A DNA stretch of 64,000 nucleotides from Dugong dugon. Taxonomy: Eukaryota > Chordata > Mammalia > Sirenia > Dugongidae. Position numbers and translations under genes: made by a program. The notes beneath the pieces are model-generated. The model saw only the letters and a program-made list of their open reading frames with translations, made no database searches and was not told where the DNA came from. This document shows positions 23,079 through 35,000 of this stretch, piece after piece; the first letter of the stretch is position 1; every line of letters begins with the position of its first letter. The stretch spans positions 22,242,501 through 22,306,500 of the forward strand of contig CM057476.1 in assembly GCA_030035585.1 (NCBI GenBank). Direction: 5' to 3'.

Positions 23079-25794
23079 TCAGGAGGAGCTGGGCTTCTCC
23101 ACTGATGGGTACAGCTTACGCAGGCTGGAGTCCAGGAGGAAGTCCACAGACCTGAGCAGAGATTGGGGATGGTGAGCAGGGGGCCATGAGTGCTAATAGG
23201 GGAACAGAAGGCAGAAAGCCAGGGCTAGGGAGAAGGACTCCTGGATGTGGGATACAAATGACATCCAGGTGAAAAGACCTGTTCTCTCTCCCCTCCTCCC
23301 ACCTTTGGCTACCTGGGGAAGCCAGGATCAAGACTTCCTCCTCTTTTTTCAGTGAGGGAAACTGAGGCTTTGAGATTTTTGCTGTCACTGTTTAGAAGCT
23401 TCCCATGGGGCTTGTTAAGCTGGTGGGATGAAAGCCATCTATGCTAAAATGAGGGGAAACTCATTGAAACCAACACGGAGTGGGTTGGGGTGGGATGGGG
23501 AGAAGGGCAGCACGGTGGGGAGATCCAGACCCCTAATGACATCATTTGAGGGCCTAGATCCAGCCATGCCTGAAAGCAACACAACCTGGACTTTTTGGTT
23601 TCACAAAACAATTAATTCATATTTTACTTAACCCAGTTTCAATTGGGTTTCTGTCACTAATACACCCAAAACCCACCCCCTCCAAGGTGTACCTGCTCCT
23701 GGCTGCCTTTGTAACACTAGACTTTCTTTCCGGGGATGTATTTGTCCTGTGTCCCATACCCTCGAGGCACACCCTTCCTTTACTGCCAAAGTACCTGCCA
23801 GATCATATGACAAGGGCACAGACTGTCCTTTATCCCTCGGGAGTCCCGAGGGCCAGCCCTGCCTCTACTGCCATTGCTCTGTGCAATGTGAGCAAGTCCC
23901 ACGCCTCTCCAAGCCTAATTCCATGTCTGTTGAGTGGATGACCCCTGAGGCTGGGAGGGACACCCACCTGTCGATAGGGTGGACAATGACAGGGATAATC
24001 AGCAGCCCCAGTGCAGTGGTGGTCCACTTGCGGACAGTCAGAGGCCAGCGGGTGGCAGTGCCCAGGACGTAGAGGGAGGCAGCACACACGCGGTTGATAG
24101 TGAAGCCTGGGATGGCCACCGAGGCCAGAGCCTGCCACACAAAGGTGTCCACCACAGCCACCGTCACCCTGGTACTGCGGCTTGCTTCCGGGCTTGACAC
24201 CTGTGGACACAAGTGGCATAACATAGCCTGGGGTGGAGGCTGGGAACTCGGGGACAAGAGGCATTAGGCTGGACCAGGGAGCGGGAGGTGGCCAGTACAC
24301 ATTGAGGAGGGAAAACCAAACTGGAGTAGTGCTGAGTTCTGGACTGTACCACATGCAGGGCTGGGGGAAGACTGTACTACACGGAAGGGCTGAGAATGGA
24401 CTCCATCACATCCCAGGACTGGGGTATAGACTAGACCACATGCAGGGCTGAGGATTAATTATCCCAGAGTTGGGTCAGGACTGCACTATATGCAAGGCTG
24501 AGGGTACATTGTGGGGAGGGTGGATTCTACCACATGCAGACTGGGGTAAGGACTGCACCACAGGTGAGGTTATGAGGGGTGAACAATCCCATAAGGGGGG
24601 ATGGGCCTTACCACATGCAAACTGTGGAATGAACCACATGGGAAGTAGGATGTCCCACAGTAGGGGCAGGTGGCTAACACTCACGTCTCCAGCCTTCTTG
24701 CCCTTGTCGATGGCATCAGCCAGCACATAGGAGCTGGACACACCGTAGCTCAGCCACACCACAGCTGCTGGCACCAGAGAGCGGAAGGCCTCCCCCACCT
24801 CATTTGCATAACCTGAGGGAAGGCGGGAGGAAGACAACACTTCTCAGGCCCACGGGCTGTCCCACAGGGGGGCGCTGGTGAGAGCTGGTTCTAATCGTTG
24901 TCTGCTATACAAGGTGCACTTAGGCAAGCATCTTTACCTCTGAGCCTCGGTCTCCTGACTTGTAAAACGGGACCATTGTGGGGAGGCCGAGCACACATCA
25001 TCATTCACTAGTTCGATGCCTTTGCCTTCCTAGCCTGGGTTCTAGAACATCTGTACTAATGCGGAAACAGGCAGCAGGGAGCCCGCCCATGAGCAGCCCC
25101 ATGGATCCGGCACTTATGTGCCAGGCTCTATCTCACTCTACCCTTATAACCACCACCTGATGATGGGAGCCCTGCTCTTCGACCCTTTTGCCAGGAAGAA
25201 AACAGGCACAAACACTGCCAGTGAGTGTTGTTAGTTTCCGACTAGTCATTTCCCACTCATGGCGACCCCATATGAGCAGAGTAGAACTGCTCCACAGGGT
25301 TTTCAAGGCTGTGACTTTCGGAGGCAGATCTCCAGCCCTGTCTTCCCAGGCCCCACTGGGTGGGTTGGAACCGCCAACTTTTGGGCCAGTAGTCCAGCGG
25401 TTAACCATATTTCCGCAGTGCTGAAATGGGAGCCCAGATCAGCCTATGCTCAGGCACGCCAGCGGTCAGCGCGGTCCCCATTTCCTCATGGCTCCATGTT
25501 CAAGCCTCCGCCCCGGGAGGATTAACTTGCAGAGACGCCCGAGCGTAAGAATGGACCCACCAGCGCTGTGTGACCTTGGGCAAGTCCCTAGCCTGTTTGA
25601 GCCCAGTCTCCGGCCCCAGGCAGAATGAGAAGACCCTCCAGTCTCCTCCTCGCTACGGGCTGGCACCTAGCGCCCCTTATCACTCCAGGCACATGGTGGC
25701 GAGGGGATCATCGCGCCCCTCGCCCGCGCTCACCCAGGTACCGCACCCACGTGTCTCGGTAGAGGTCACGCTCAGCGGCCCGCCGCTCAGGCAT
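23079..25794 (-). CDS. MTFP1: MTFP1, mitochondrial fission process protein 1
   Basis: Intact four-exon CDS: 25734-25794, 24685-24812, 23968-24200 and 23079-23151 (495 nt, 164 aa; the human protein is 166 aa). All introns are GT-AG with agreeing phases. It starts MPERRAAERDLYRDTWVRYL. Exon 2 carries YANEVGEAFRSLVPA and SYVLADAIDKGKKAGD; exon 3 carries VTVAVVDTFVWQALASVAIP, RVCAASLYVLGTATRWPL and IIPVIVHPIDR; exon 4 ends LRKLYPSVEKPSSS. The ATG sits in a GC-rich 5' exon, as in human MTFP1. The protein is a multi-pass inner-mitochondrial-membrane factor; the family is known for promoting mitochondrial division and for control of its level by PI3K signalling. It lies downstream of SEC14L2 on the same strand, the gene order known in human. 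No defects seen. Confidence 0.97.
25226..25423 (-). repeat. AfroSINE copy, minus, in MTFP1 intron 1
   Basis: Reverse complement carries cagccttgaaaaccctgtgg and a gaaatgactagtcggaaac tail with a (ttg)n end. The head is worn. It is inserted between MTFP1 exons 1 and 2, in the same orientation as the gene. Confidence 0.85.
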
Positions 25795-26060
25795 GGCGCT
25801 CCCGCTGCGGTCCCGGCCACTGCAACCACCTCTGACACCTCGACCTCCACTAGCGCCCCTGTCGGCCGCGGCAGGACCGGCTCAAGGTCCTTGGCTGAAG
25901 GACAATTCCTGCTGTTCCCGCTCGCAGGGAGCGTCTGCAAATTCCCCCTAGCACAGGAGCCCCTCTTCCGGGTTCGGGTTTTCCTGATTGATTTTATGTT
26001 TTCTCTGGGCTGAGGGGGCGGTGCCTTCTCTCTGCCCCTCTCCCAGCACTGACTGTGGTT
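25735..26060 (-). promoter_or_regulatory. MTFP1: MTFP1 promoter region
   Basis: GC-rich, moderately CpG-rich block covering exon 1 and about 200 bp upstream (gcgcccctcgcccgcgctc; ggccgcggcaggaccggctc). No TATA box is obvious. It is assigned by position over the first coding exon. Confidence 0.5.
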
Positions 26061-27050
26061 TGGGGAGCCAAAGAGGCCTGGGTTCGAATTCGCATGTCAC
26101 ATTCCCTAGCTGTTTAACCTTGGGCAAAAGTCTCTACTTAGCTGAACCTCGTTTTATTCATCTGTAAAATGGGGGTCACGACAGCATCCACTCCCTAGGA
26201 CAGTGCGGGGAATTAATTATAACAGTCACATTTACTGAGCTTACTACCGGCCCTGCCCGGGCCGTTCGGTAAGGACTCTAGCTGGTGGGTCACTTTGTCG
26301 GGTCACACATCTGCTTAAGAGGTGGAGCCGGGATTTGAATGCAGGCAGTGTGGCTCCAGAGCCCATGCTGTTCCAGTGAGCTCACTAAATGAGACTGGAG
26401 GAGTGAGTGGTGTGTTCCCTGGCGAGATGGATGCCTGGACTCTTAAGTCTATTCCAGGCAGGTGCCATGTTCATCTATCAAGCACCCGGGTCTAACTAGG
26501 ATTGGTCTGGCTCCAAACCGAGCCTCTCTGGGGCCGGACTTTGAATGAATGAATGAATGAGACGGGGGGAAGGGTTGTAGTCCAGGGAAATGAGCGGAAC
26601 ATCTTGGAGGTTAGTGTTTACAGCAGGAGGATCCCCTTCCTCTGCTAGAACTCAGTGTACCCATCTGAGCAATGGGAGGGGCTACAATTCACTAAAACTC
26701 GGAATGTCAGAGAGGCAAAGGCATGCCATTAGAAGCATGCAGTCCTGGGTTCAAGCCCCTGCTGTGGCGCATATTAGCTGTTAGCCTCCCTGAGCCTCAG
26801 TTCCCACGTTTGTAAAAAATGAAGGTAGCCGTTATTTACTTGTACCAGGCTGTCTTCTGAGCGCTTTGCACTAATTATTTCCTTGAATCTTGGCAACAAC
26901 CCAAGGCGGTAAAGAGAGTTGTTGCGTGGTACACAGTGGGCGCTCATTAAGGGTTAGCTTTGAGTATAATCAAATAAAGATGGGGAAAACGAAGATGATT
27001 GATTCCCTATTAAGAGCCAAGTTTTCAATCCTGGGCGCCACTGACATCTT
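26060..27050. other. Spacer upstream of MTFP1 with MIR-like remnants
   Basis: MIR-type phrases (26120-26190, ttgggcaaaagtctctactt and catctgtaaaatgggggtc; 26690-26900) and a short (GAAT)n run near 26543. No gene seen. Confidence 0.5.
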
Positions 27051-27139
27051 AGGGTCCTGTAAGACAACCCAGCCAGTGCTGATCTCGCAGGGAGCTGGGC
27101 TCCGGGGTTCAAAGCAGTCCTCAGCCCCTGAAACACCGG

Positions 27140-27500
27140 GAGTGTTGGCGCGGAATTAGGAGACGGTCCCTCGCACCACGTGATGCCGCTTCTCCGCCTC
27201 CTTCGCACTCCGGGTCCCTGCGCGCTCTCGCCAGGACCCGCACTGGTCGGCGCTCCAGAGCCGCTAGCGCGCAAGAAGAATCCTAAACGGGGTGGGGCCT
27301 CTGCCCTCACCGTGAAGGCGGTCAGGAGCACTATCATTGCCCTTAGAAAAGATGGCGGAAGACAACACACCGACTGAGCCTAGGAAAGGCGTACGCGAGA
27401 GAGCAAGGGAGAGTTTCTGCGCGTGCGTTCCGCCTATTGGCGGGAAGCCGTTGCTGGGCTCCCAGAGGCAGAAGTTTGGGCCTCTGAGTGAAGAGCAGCC
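27140..27500. promoter_or_regulatory. Orphan CpG-rich promoter-like block
   Basis: CpG-rich sequence between the SEC14L2 3' end and MTFP1, not over a known first exon. It holds a CACGTG E-box (27178-27183), a YY1-type element aaaagatggcgg (27347-27358) and an overlapping CCAAT-box/E2F-type element ATTGGCGGGAA (27436-27446). A short plus-strand ORF begins at the ATG within the YY1 site (27352-27567, MAEDNTPTEPRKGV...). I recognise no protein, so it may be a non-coding or divergent start. Confidence 0.5.
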
Positions 27501-27551
27501 AGGAACAAGGAGCAAGGCGTTAAATTCCACTCCCTACGCACTGAACGTTAC

Positions 27552-27557
27552 TTTATT
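27552..27557 (-). terminator. SEC14L2: Likely SEC14L2 polyadenylation signal
   Basis: AATAAA on the minus strand (plus TTTATT), about 1.45 kb past the SEC14L2 stop codon. It is the first such hexamer I see downstream. A 3' UTR of this size would be reasonable for the gene. The signal touches the edge of the CpG-rich block. Confidence 0.5.
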
Positions 27558-29004
27558 CATTGGTTAATGTTCCTAACAGAGCGTTATAAACCAAGGAGTG
27601 TGGCTGGGGCCACCACTCGTCCACATCAGCCCTGCCCAGTGCTCCCTGGGCTTCGGCAAGTGGAGCTTCCCAAGCTGGGCCAGGGCCTGGGTTTCTGAGG
27701 GACAGGCGTTCCCGCGAAGGACAGGGGCGCCCTCACGTGTTCTAGGCAGCCCAGGACCTCGCGTTCATCCGCAGAAGGACGTGGTTCAGGTTAAGTGCTG
27801 TGGCTGCCCGCAGGGCCGGTGTCCTGTAGCCCCTGGACGGTCGCCGACTGCCCCCACTGCCCATGCCTGCTTGGAGGCCCTGCGGACGGAGGGGCTGGGG
27901 GCCAGCGAGGCCGCCTGGTGCTGCCCCAGACCCTGGTTGTGTAAGATGCTGACCTGGCCTTTGGCCTCCTGCCCTGGCAGCTGCCTCACCTAGTCCACCG
28001 CGGGGCACGAGGGGCCCTCTGCACCCACCATGCGTCTCCCAGAGATGGGACTGCCAAGACCCCGCTCAGGTCAGTCAGGAAGCGGGTTGGCTGCCGGGGG
28101 AAAGACTCAGGCTGGGAAATGCCCTGTGTGCTGTTGTCATGATCCTAAGTGTCATCTTTGCCTGGGGTGCCAGAAGGAGGGTTACTCCGTGAGAAGCCAG
28201 AGGCAGTGAAAGGGAAATGGAAGGCCCAGGGCTCACTCCCGCCCCAGCCTCCCTGGCTTTTCACTGGGCTGGGATTCCTGGAGATAATTTCCCTTGTGCT
28301 TTGTTTGCGTTGGAGGACAGTGGCTGGGTACTCAAGCTCACTCTCCCAGGAAGTAGAGTCACTGACAATCACTAGTAATTACAGAGGCAGCCAGTGGCAC
28401 CCAGGAGTTGCTGAAGTTTTCAGGGTGAGGGAGAGGCCTGCTTATCTTCCCCTGAGTGGGAAAATCTATGCTGACTCAGGCCACCTTCCAAGACCTGGGA
28501 AAAGCCCAAAGCTCCCCTGGCCTCAGTGATGGAAAGTCTGGAACGCTCTGATGCCCACCGTAATTCTAGCAACTGGCTACCTTGCTACTCCCCATTATGA
28601 TCTAGACTTACATGTTCATGTGGGGGCAAGTTCCTCCCCTACAGCTGGCTTCCCTGAAACATTAGGTCTCAGTCTCTCTCCCCTTTTTCTAATTTCTTCC
28701 CTGCTGTCACCCCAAGGTCCCCCCCTCCCTGTCTTAGCTGTCACTGGACAGGTGAAGTTGGCACAGCTTACAAGATCAATAGATCCTATCATGGTGCCCA
28801 GCCCCTGGGACTCCTCAGTAATTTCGGAAGCAAGGAGATCCACTCCAACCACCCTTTCTCTCCCTGAGATGAAGGCTCCCCAAATCCAGCCAGGAGTCTT
28901 TCCTTCAGCCCAGTTTCTTTGGGCTGCAGGGTGCTAAGTGCCACGAGGGGTGGAAATTTGAGAGGGAGACACTGAGGGGGCCAGGCCTGCTGTGGGAGGA
29001 GGCA
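27558..29004 (-). other. SEC14L2: SEC14L2 3' UTR (inferred)
   Basis: Lies between the SEC14L2 stop codon and the first AATAAA. No repeat of recognisable family and no coding exon seen. Its extent is inferred from the polyadenylation signal only. Confidence 0.45.
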
Positions 29005-32000
29005 TTACTTTGGGGTGACTGCCCCCAGCTGTTTCATCTTTTCTTCTGAGGCTTTGTCTGGAAGCAGGACCTCCACAGTGAAACTGACCTTCTTGGCATG
29101 AATGAAGCTGTAGGTGTTGTCAAACCGCAGGACATCTGAAGGGAGGCAGAAAACCAGACATTCAGGCAGTTCTGACAAAGGGCTTGGGGACAGCGATTAT
29201 TGTTGATTTTTGTTGACTGAGCAGGGCAGTGTGGTAGGTAATGGAGATGAAGGTAGCATAAGCCATGGTCCTTAACCTTCTGAAACCGAGTCTAGCTGAG
29301 CTGACAAGATATTCATTGTACAGGAAAAAAAAAAAAAAAAAAGGCAAGTGCCATGTTGACATGAGTGACAGAGACAATCACTTCTGTAGCAGTTTGTAAT
29401 CAGAGGGTCCTGTAAACTGAAATCACGTGCAAGGCTTTCTAGAGGAGCTTGAACTGGGCCTTGAAAAGAGGGAGCAGAATTTCGTAGCAGCAGCAGTAAT
29501 AGTAATAATACTAATAATGGCTGTTTGTGTGTCTCAACTCTGCTCAGCATTGTGCTGGTAATCTGTTATTTCACTATTTCTTACAATAATCCCATGAGTT
29601 AAGCATTAGTCCTGTTTTATATATGATAAAAAAGAGGTCATGTAATTCCTGTGTCACACAGTTAAGGAAGTGATAGGCCTGGAATTTCAGATTCAGAACC
29701 CTTGTTTTACCCGTTAGTCCCCATTGCTTCCTTTGTCCTGCCAGCATAGGCCCGGGAAAACCCAGTCAATCAGCTTCTGATAAAAGAGAAAACGTGCAAA
29801 CTGTTTGAACCAGGAATTTATCCCACAGAAAGATAAATGGACAAGAATGTTCATTACAGCACTGTTTGTAATAATTGTTGTTGTTAGGTGCCATCGAGTT
29901 GGTTCCAACTCATAGCGACCCCATGTACAACAGAACGAAACACCACCCCGTCCTGCGCCATCCTCACAACCATTGTTATGCTTGAGCCCACTGTTGCTGC
30001 CACTGTGTTGAGGGTTCTTCCTCTTTTTCGCTGACCCTCCACCTTACCAAGCAGGATGTCCTTGTCCAGGGACTGGTTTCTCCTGATAACATGTCCAAAG
30101 TATGTGAGACAAAGTCTTGCCATCCTCACTTCTAAGGAGCATTCTGGCTGTTCTTCCAAGATAGATTTGTTCGTTCTTCTGGCAGTCCATGGTATATTTA
30201 ATATTCTTCACCAACACCATAATTCAAAGGCATCAATTCTTCTTTGGTCTTCTTTACCCATTGTTCAGCTTTCACACGCATACAAGGCGACTGAAAACAC
30301 CATGACGTGTGAAGATGGAGGCAGAGACTGGAGTGATGCCACCACAAGCCCAGCAATGCCTGGGGCCACCAGAAGCTGGGAGAGACAAGGAAGGACCCTC
30401 CCCTAGAGCCTCTGGAGGGAGCGGCCCTGCCCACACCTTAATTTCAGACTCTGCCCTCCAGAACTGAGAGAGAGTAAATGTGTGTGGTTTTAAGCCCCTC
30501 AGCGTGCAGTATTTTGTTATGGCTGCCACAGGACACTCATTCACATAGTTTTGCCTGTGCACCTTTAAAATAGAATTTTTTTTTCCTTTTTTTTAAAATT
30601 GTGCTTTGGATAAAGGTTTGCAGAGCAAACTCATTTCTCATTAAATAGTCAGTACACACACACACACATACACACAAACGCCATGGCTTGGGTCAGGTGC
30701 ACCTTAGTCCTTAAAGTGACATCTTTGCTTTTTTAACACTTTAAAGAGGTCTTTTGGAGCAGATTTGCCCAATGCAATGCATCATTTGATTTCTTGAATG
30801 CTGCTTCCATGGGCGTTGATTGAGGATCGAAGTAAAATAAATCCTTGACAACTTCAATCTTTTCTCCATTTATCATGTTGCTTATTGGTCCAGTTGTGAG
30901 GATTTTTGTTTTCTTTATGTTAAGGCGTAATCCATACTGAAGGCTGTAGTCTTTGATCTTCATCAATAAGTGCTTCAAGTCCTCTTCACTTTCAGCAAGC
31001 AAGGTTGTGTCATCTGCATATCGCAGATCATTAATGAGTCTTCCTCCAATCCCAATGCTGCGTTCTTCTTCATATAGACCAGCTTCTCAGTTTATTTGCT
31101 CAGGATAGAGATTGAATAAGTATGGTCAAAGGATACAACCCTGACACACACCCTTCTTGATTTTAAACCACACAATATCCTCTTGTTCTGCTTGAACCAC
31201 TGCCTCTTGGTCTATGTACAGGTTCCGCATGAGCACACTTAAGTGTTCTGAAATTCCCATTCTTCATAATGTTACCCATAATTTGTTACAATCAACACAG
31301 TCAAATGTCTTTGCACAGTCAATAAAACACAGGTAAACATCTTTCTGGTATTCTCTGCTTTCAGCCAAGATCCATCTGACACCAGAAGTGATATCCCTCA
31401 TAACATGTCCTCTTCTGAATCCAGCTTGAATTTCTGGCAGGAAAAGGCTTGAATTTCTGGCAGTTCCCTGTCAATGTACTGCTGTAACCGCTTTTGAATG
31501 ATCTTCAGCAAAATTTCACTTGTGTGCTATTAATGATATTGTTTGATAATTTCCACATTCTGTTGGATCACCTTTCTTTGGAATGGGCTAAAATATGGAT
31601 CTCTTCCAGTGGGTTGGCCAGGTAGCTGTCTCCCAAATTTCTTGGCATAGATGAGTGAGCGCTTCCAGCACTGCATCCGTTTGTTGAAGCATCTCAACTG
31701 GTATTCTGTCAATTCCTGGAGGCTTGTTTTTCACCCATTCCTTCAGTGTAGCTCGGACTTCTTCTTTCAATACTGTCAGTTCTTGATCATATGCTACCTC
31801 CTGAGATGGCTGAACGTCAACCAATTCTTTTTGATACAGTGACTGTGTATTCCTTCTATCTTCTTTTGATGCTCCCTGCATCATTTAATTTTCCCCACAG
31901 AATCCTTCAATATTGCAAGTAAAGGCCTGGATTTTCTCTTCAATTCTTTCAGTTTGAGAAATGCCAAGCATGTTCTTCCCTTTTGGTTTTCTAACTCTAG

Positions 32001-35000
32001 GTCTTTACACATTTCATTATGATACTTTATCTTCTCGAACTGCCCTTGAAACCTTCTTTTCAGCTCTTTTACTTCATTTCTTCCTTTTGCTTTAGCTACT
32101 CGATGCTCAAGAGCAAGTTTCAGAGTTTCTGACATCCATTTTGGTGTTTTCTTTCTTCCCTGTCTTCTTAATGACCTCTTGCTTTCTTCATGTATGATTT
32201 CCTTGATGTCATTTCACAACTTATCTGGTCTTCAGTCATTAGTGTTTAATAAGTCAACTCTATTCTTGAGATAGTCTCTAAATTCAGGTGGAATATACTC
32301 AAGGTCATATTTTGGCTCTTGTGGACTTGTTTTAATTTTCTTCAGCTTCAACTTGAACTTGCATATGAGCAATTGATGGTCTGTTCCACAGTTGGCCCCT
32401 GGCCTTGTTCTGATGATATTGAGCTTCTCCATCGTCTCTTTCCACAGATGTAGTCAATCTGATTCCTGTGTATTCCATCTGGTGAGGTCCACGTGTATAT
32501 TCACCATTTATGTTGTTGAAAAAAGGTATTTACAATGAAGTCATTGGTCTTGCAAAATTCTATCATGCGATCTCTGGAGTTGTTTCTATTACCAAGGCCA
32601 TATTTTCCAACTATTGATCCTTTTTCTTTGTTTCTGACTTTTTCACTTTCCAATCCCTAGTAATTATCAATGAATTTTGATTGCATATTTGATCAATTTT
32701 AGACTGCAGAAGTTGGTAGAAATCTTCAATTTCTTCATCTTTTGCCTTAGTGGTTGGTACGTAAATTTGAATAATAGTCACATTAACTGGTATACGTATG
32801 GATATTATCCTATCACTGACAGCATTGTACTTCAGGATAGATCTTGAAATGTCCTTTTTGACAATGAATGTGACACCATTCCTGTTCAATTTGTCATTCC
32901 CAGCATAGTAGACCATATGATTGTCTGATTCAAAATGGCCAATACTAGTCCATTTCAGCTCACTAATGCCTAGGATATCGATATTTATGCATTCCATTTT
33001 ATTTCTGACAACTTCCAAATTTCCTAGATTCATACTTTGTATATTCCATGTTCCAATTATTAATGGATGTTTGCAGCAGTTTCTTCTCATTTTGAGTCCA
33101 TCAGTAAATGAGAGTCCCGAAAGCTTGACTCCATCCATGTCATTAAGGTCAACTCTACTTTGAGGAGGCAGCTCTTCCCCAGTCGTATTTTGAGTGCCTT
33201 CCAGTGTGAGGGGCTCATTTTCCGGCACTATATCAAACAGTGTTCTGCTGCTATTCATAAGGTTTTCACTGGCCAGTTTTTTCAGAAGTAGACCGCTAAG
33301 TCCTTCTTCCTAGTCTGTCTTAGTCTGGAAGCTCTGCTGAAACCTGTCCACCACACGTGACCCTGCTGGTATTTGAAATACCAGTAGCAAAGCTTCCAGT
33401 ATCACAGCAACATGCAAGCCACCATAGTAAGACAAACTGACAGACACGTGGTGGTTTGTAATAATACAGATTGGAAAAAACTCAAATGTTCATCAAAAGA
33501 GAACTGCTTAAACAGATTATATTGTACTTCCATATGATGGAATACTATTCTGATGTGAAAAGGAAGAAGTTAGCGCTGTAAGAAGTGACTGGAGAAGCTG
33601 TCCACAATATATCCCAAGGCCAAAAAAGCAAGTTGCAGAAAAGTTTGTAACATCTATTAGTAACACTCAGGTGTTTGTCCTAAAGGAAAAGTTTTTCTTA
33701 AATCCTGATAAGTTTTAAAATTTCAAAATTTCTTCAAACATACACTAAATGACAGACATAATTCCTGTGTATGCATACGTGTGTGTATATGTCCTGTAGA
33801 CTATGGAAACATAATACTTTTAAAGGCATGGAAAATATTTTATAGGCTGTCATGGACTGAATTGTGTCCCCCAAAAATATGCGTATCAATTTGGCTAGGC
33901 CATGATTCCCAGTATTGTGTGATTGTCTACCGTTTTGTCATCTGATGTGATTTTCTTATGTGTTGTAAATCCTGTCTTTATGATGCTGATGAGATGGGAT
34001 TGGTGGCAGTTATGTTAATGAGGCAAGACTCAATCTACAAGATTGGATGTGTCTTGAGCCAATCTCTTTTGAGATAAAAAAGAGAGAAGAGAGCAGAGAT
34101 ACAGGGGGACTTCATACCACCATGAAACAAGAGCCAGGAAAATAGCGTGTCTTTGGACCCTAGGTCCCTGAGCCGAGAAGCTCCTCAACCAGGGGAAGAC
34201 AAGGACCTTCCTCCAGAGCTGACAGAGAAAGAAGTCTTCCCTCGGAGCCAGCACCCTGAATTTGGACTTCTAGCCTACTAGACTGTGAGGTAATAAACAT
34301 CCATTTGTTAAAGCCATCCACTTGTGGTATTTGTTATAGGAGCACTAGATAACTAAAACATAGGCTAACAGACAAGACCTGTTAGCAGCGGTTTCCTCTG
34401 AGGAGAGAAAATGGCCATGCAGTTGGCAGAGAAAGCCAAACCTTGGCAAAAAAACAGACTGCTTTTAATCTAACCCTGTTTCTTTGAGAAGTTCCATTTC
34501 AGTCTAACACCCTTTTTTCAAGCGAATGGAATGAAAACAAAAACACCAGCTCCACCCCTTCCCTATCCTAGTCTTCTCTCACTTTTCCCAGCAAAAAAAT
34601 GTATATTTAATCCTGAGATTTAACCCCTCCCCTTTCCTGCCCCTGTATAAATTCATAGTTTAGACTATGGGGAGACATGGCACCCACACTTTCTTCATGG
34701 TGTGAAGTGGGTGAATTAGTCATCTCCTTTCTGCACCAGAGGTCTTTCAGAACCAGTGGTTCCAATGCAGGCACTTCTGGAAAGAGGGAAGCTTCCATCT
34801 GCCCTGGATGAGGGAGCCTTAGCAACCAAAGAGTCGGGCATGCTGGAGAAGAGGTCTTTGAGCTCCTTGGACCAAACAGCAGGCTTGAGATGGCTCTGTC
34901 TAGAATATTTTGTCCTCTGAAACAAGGAACAGGCTGTTTTGAGGCACAGGCACAAGGGCAGTGCAGTCACTGCAGCTCCAGAGTCTGCATGGTTCATTTT

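Larger units (their letters stand above)
29876..33453 (-). mobile_element. Near full-length RTE-type LINE with 12-bp target duplication
   Basis: Flanked by gtttgtaataat at 29864-29875 and 33454-33465. On the minus strand it runs from a 5' UTR (about 33450-33260), through an APE-type endonuclease frame at 33258-32611 ([33 protein letters not shown]) and pieces of the reverse transcriptase ([15 protein letters not shown] at about 31.72 kb; [19 protein letters not shown] at about 30.96 kb), to the C-terminal [11 protein letters not shown] motif and the 3' tail at 29880. Several frameshifts and stops break the frame, so it is dead. It is split by a second insertion at about 30304-30684. Confidence 0.88.

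Noticed and set aside
23830-24354. 174-codon minus frame as a single-exon gene
   Set aside because: It is a read-through in another register over MTFP1 exon 3; the spliced MTFP1 model explains the locus.
27352-27567. 71-codon frame MAEDNTPTEP... as a confident gene
   Set aside because: The ATG is explained by a YY1-type promoter motif and the protein is unrecognised. Kept only as a note in the promoter feature.
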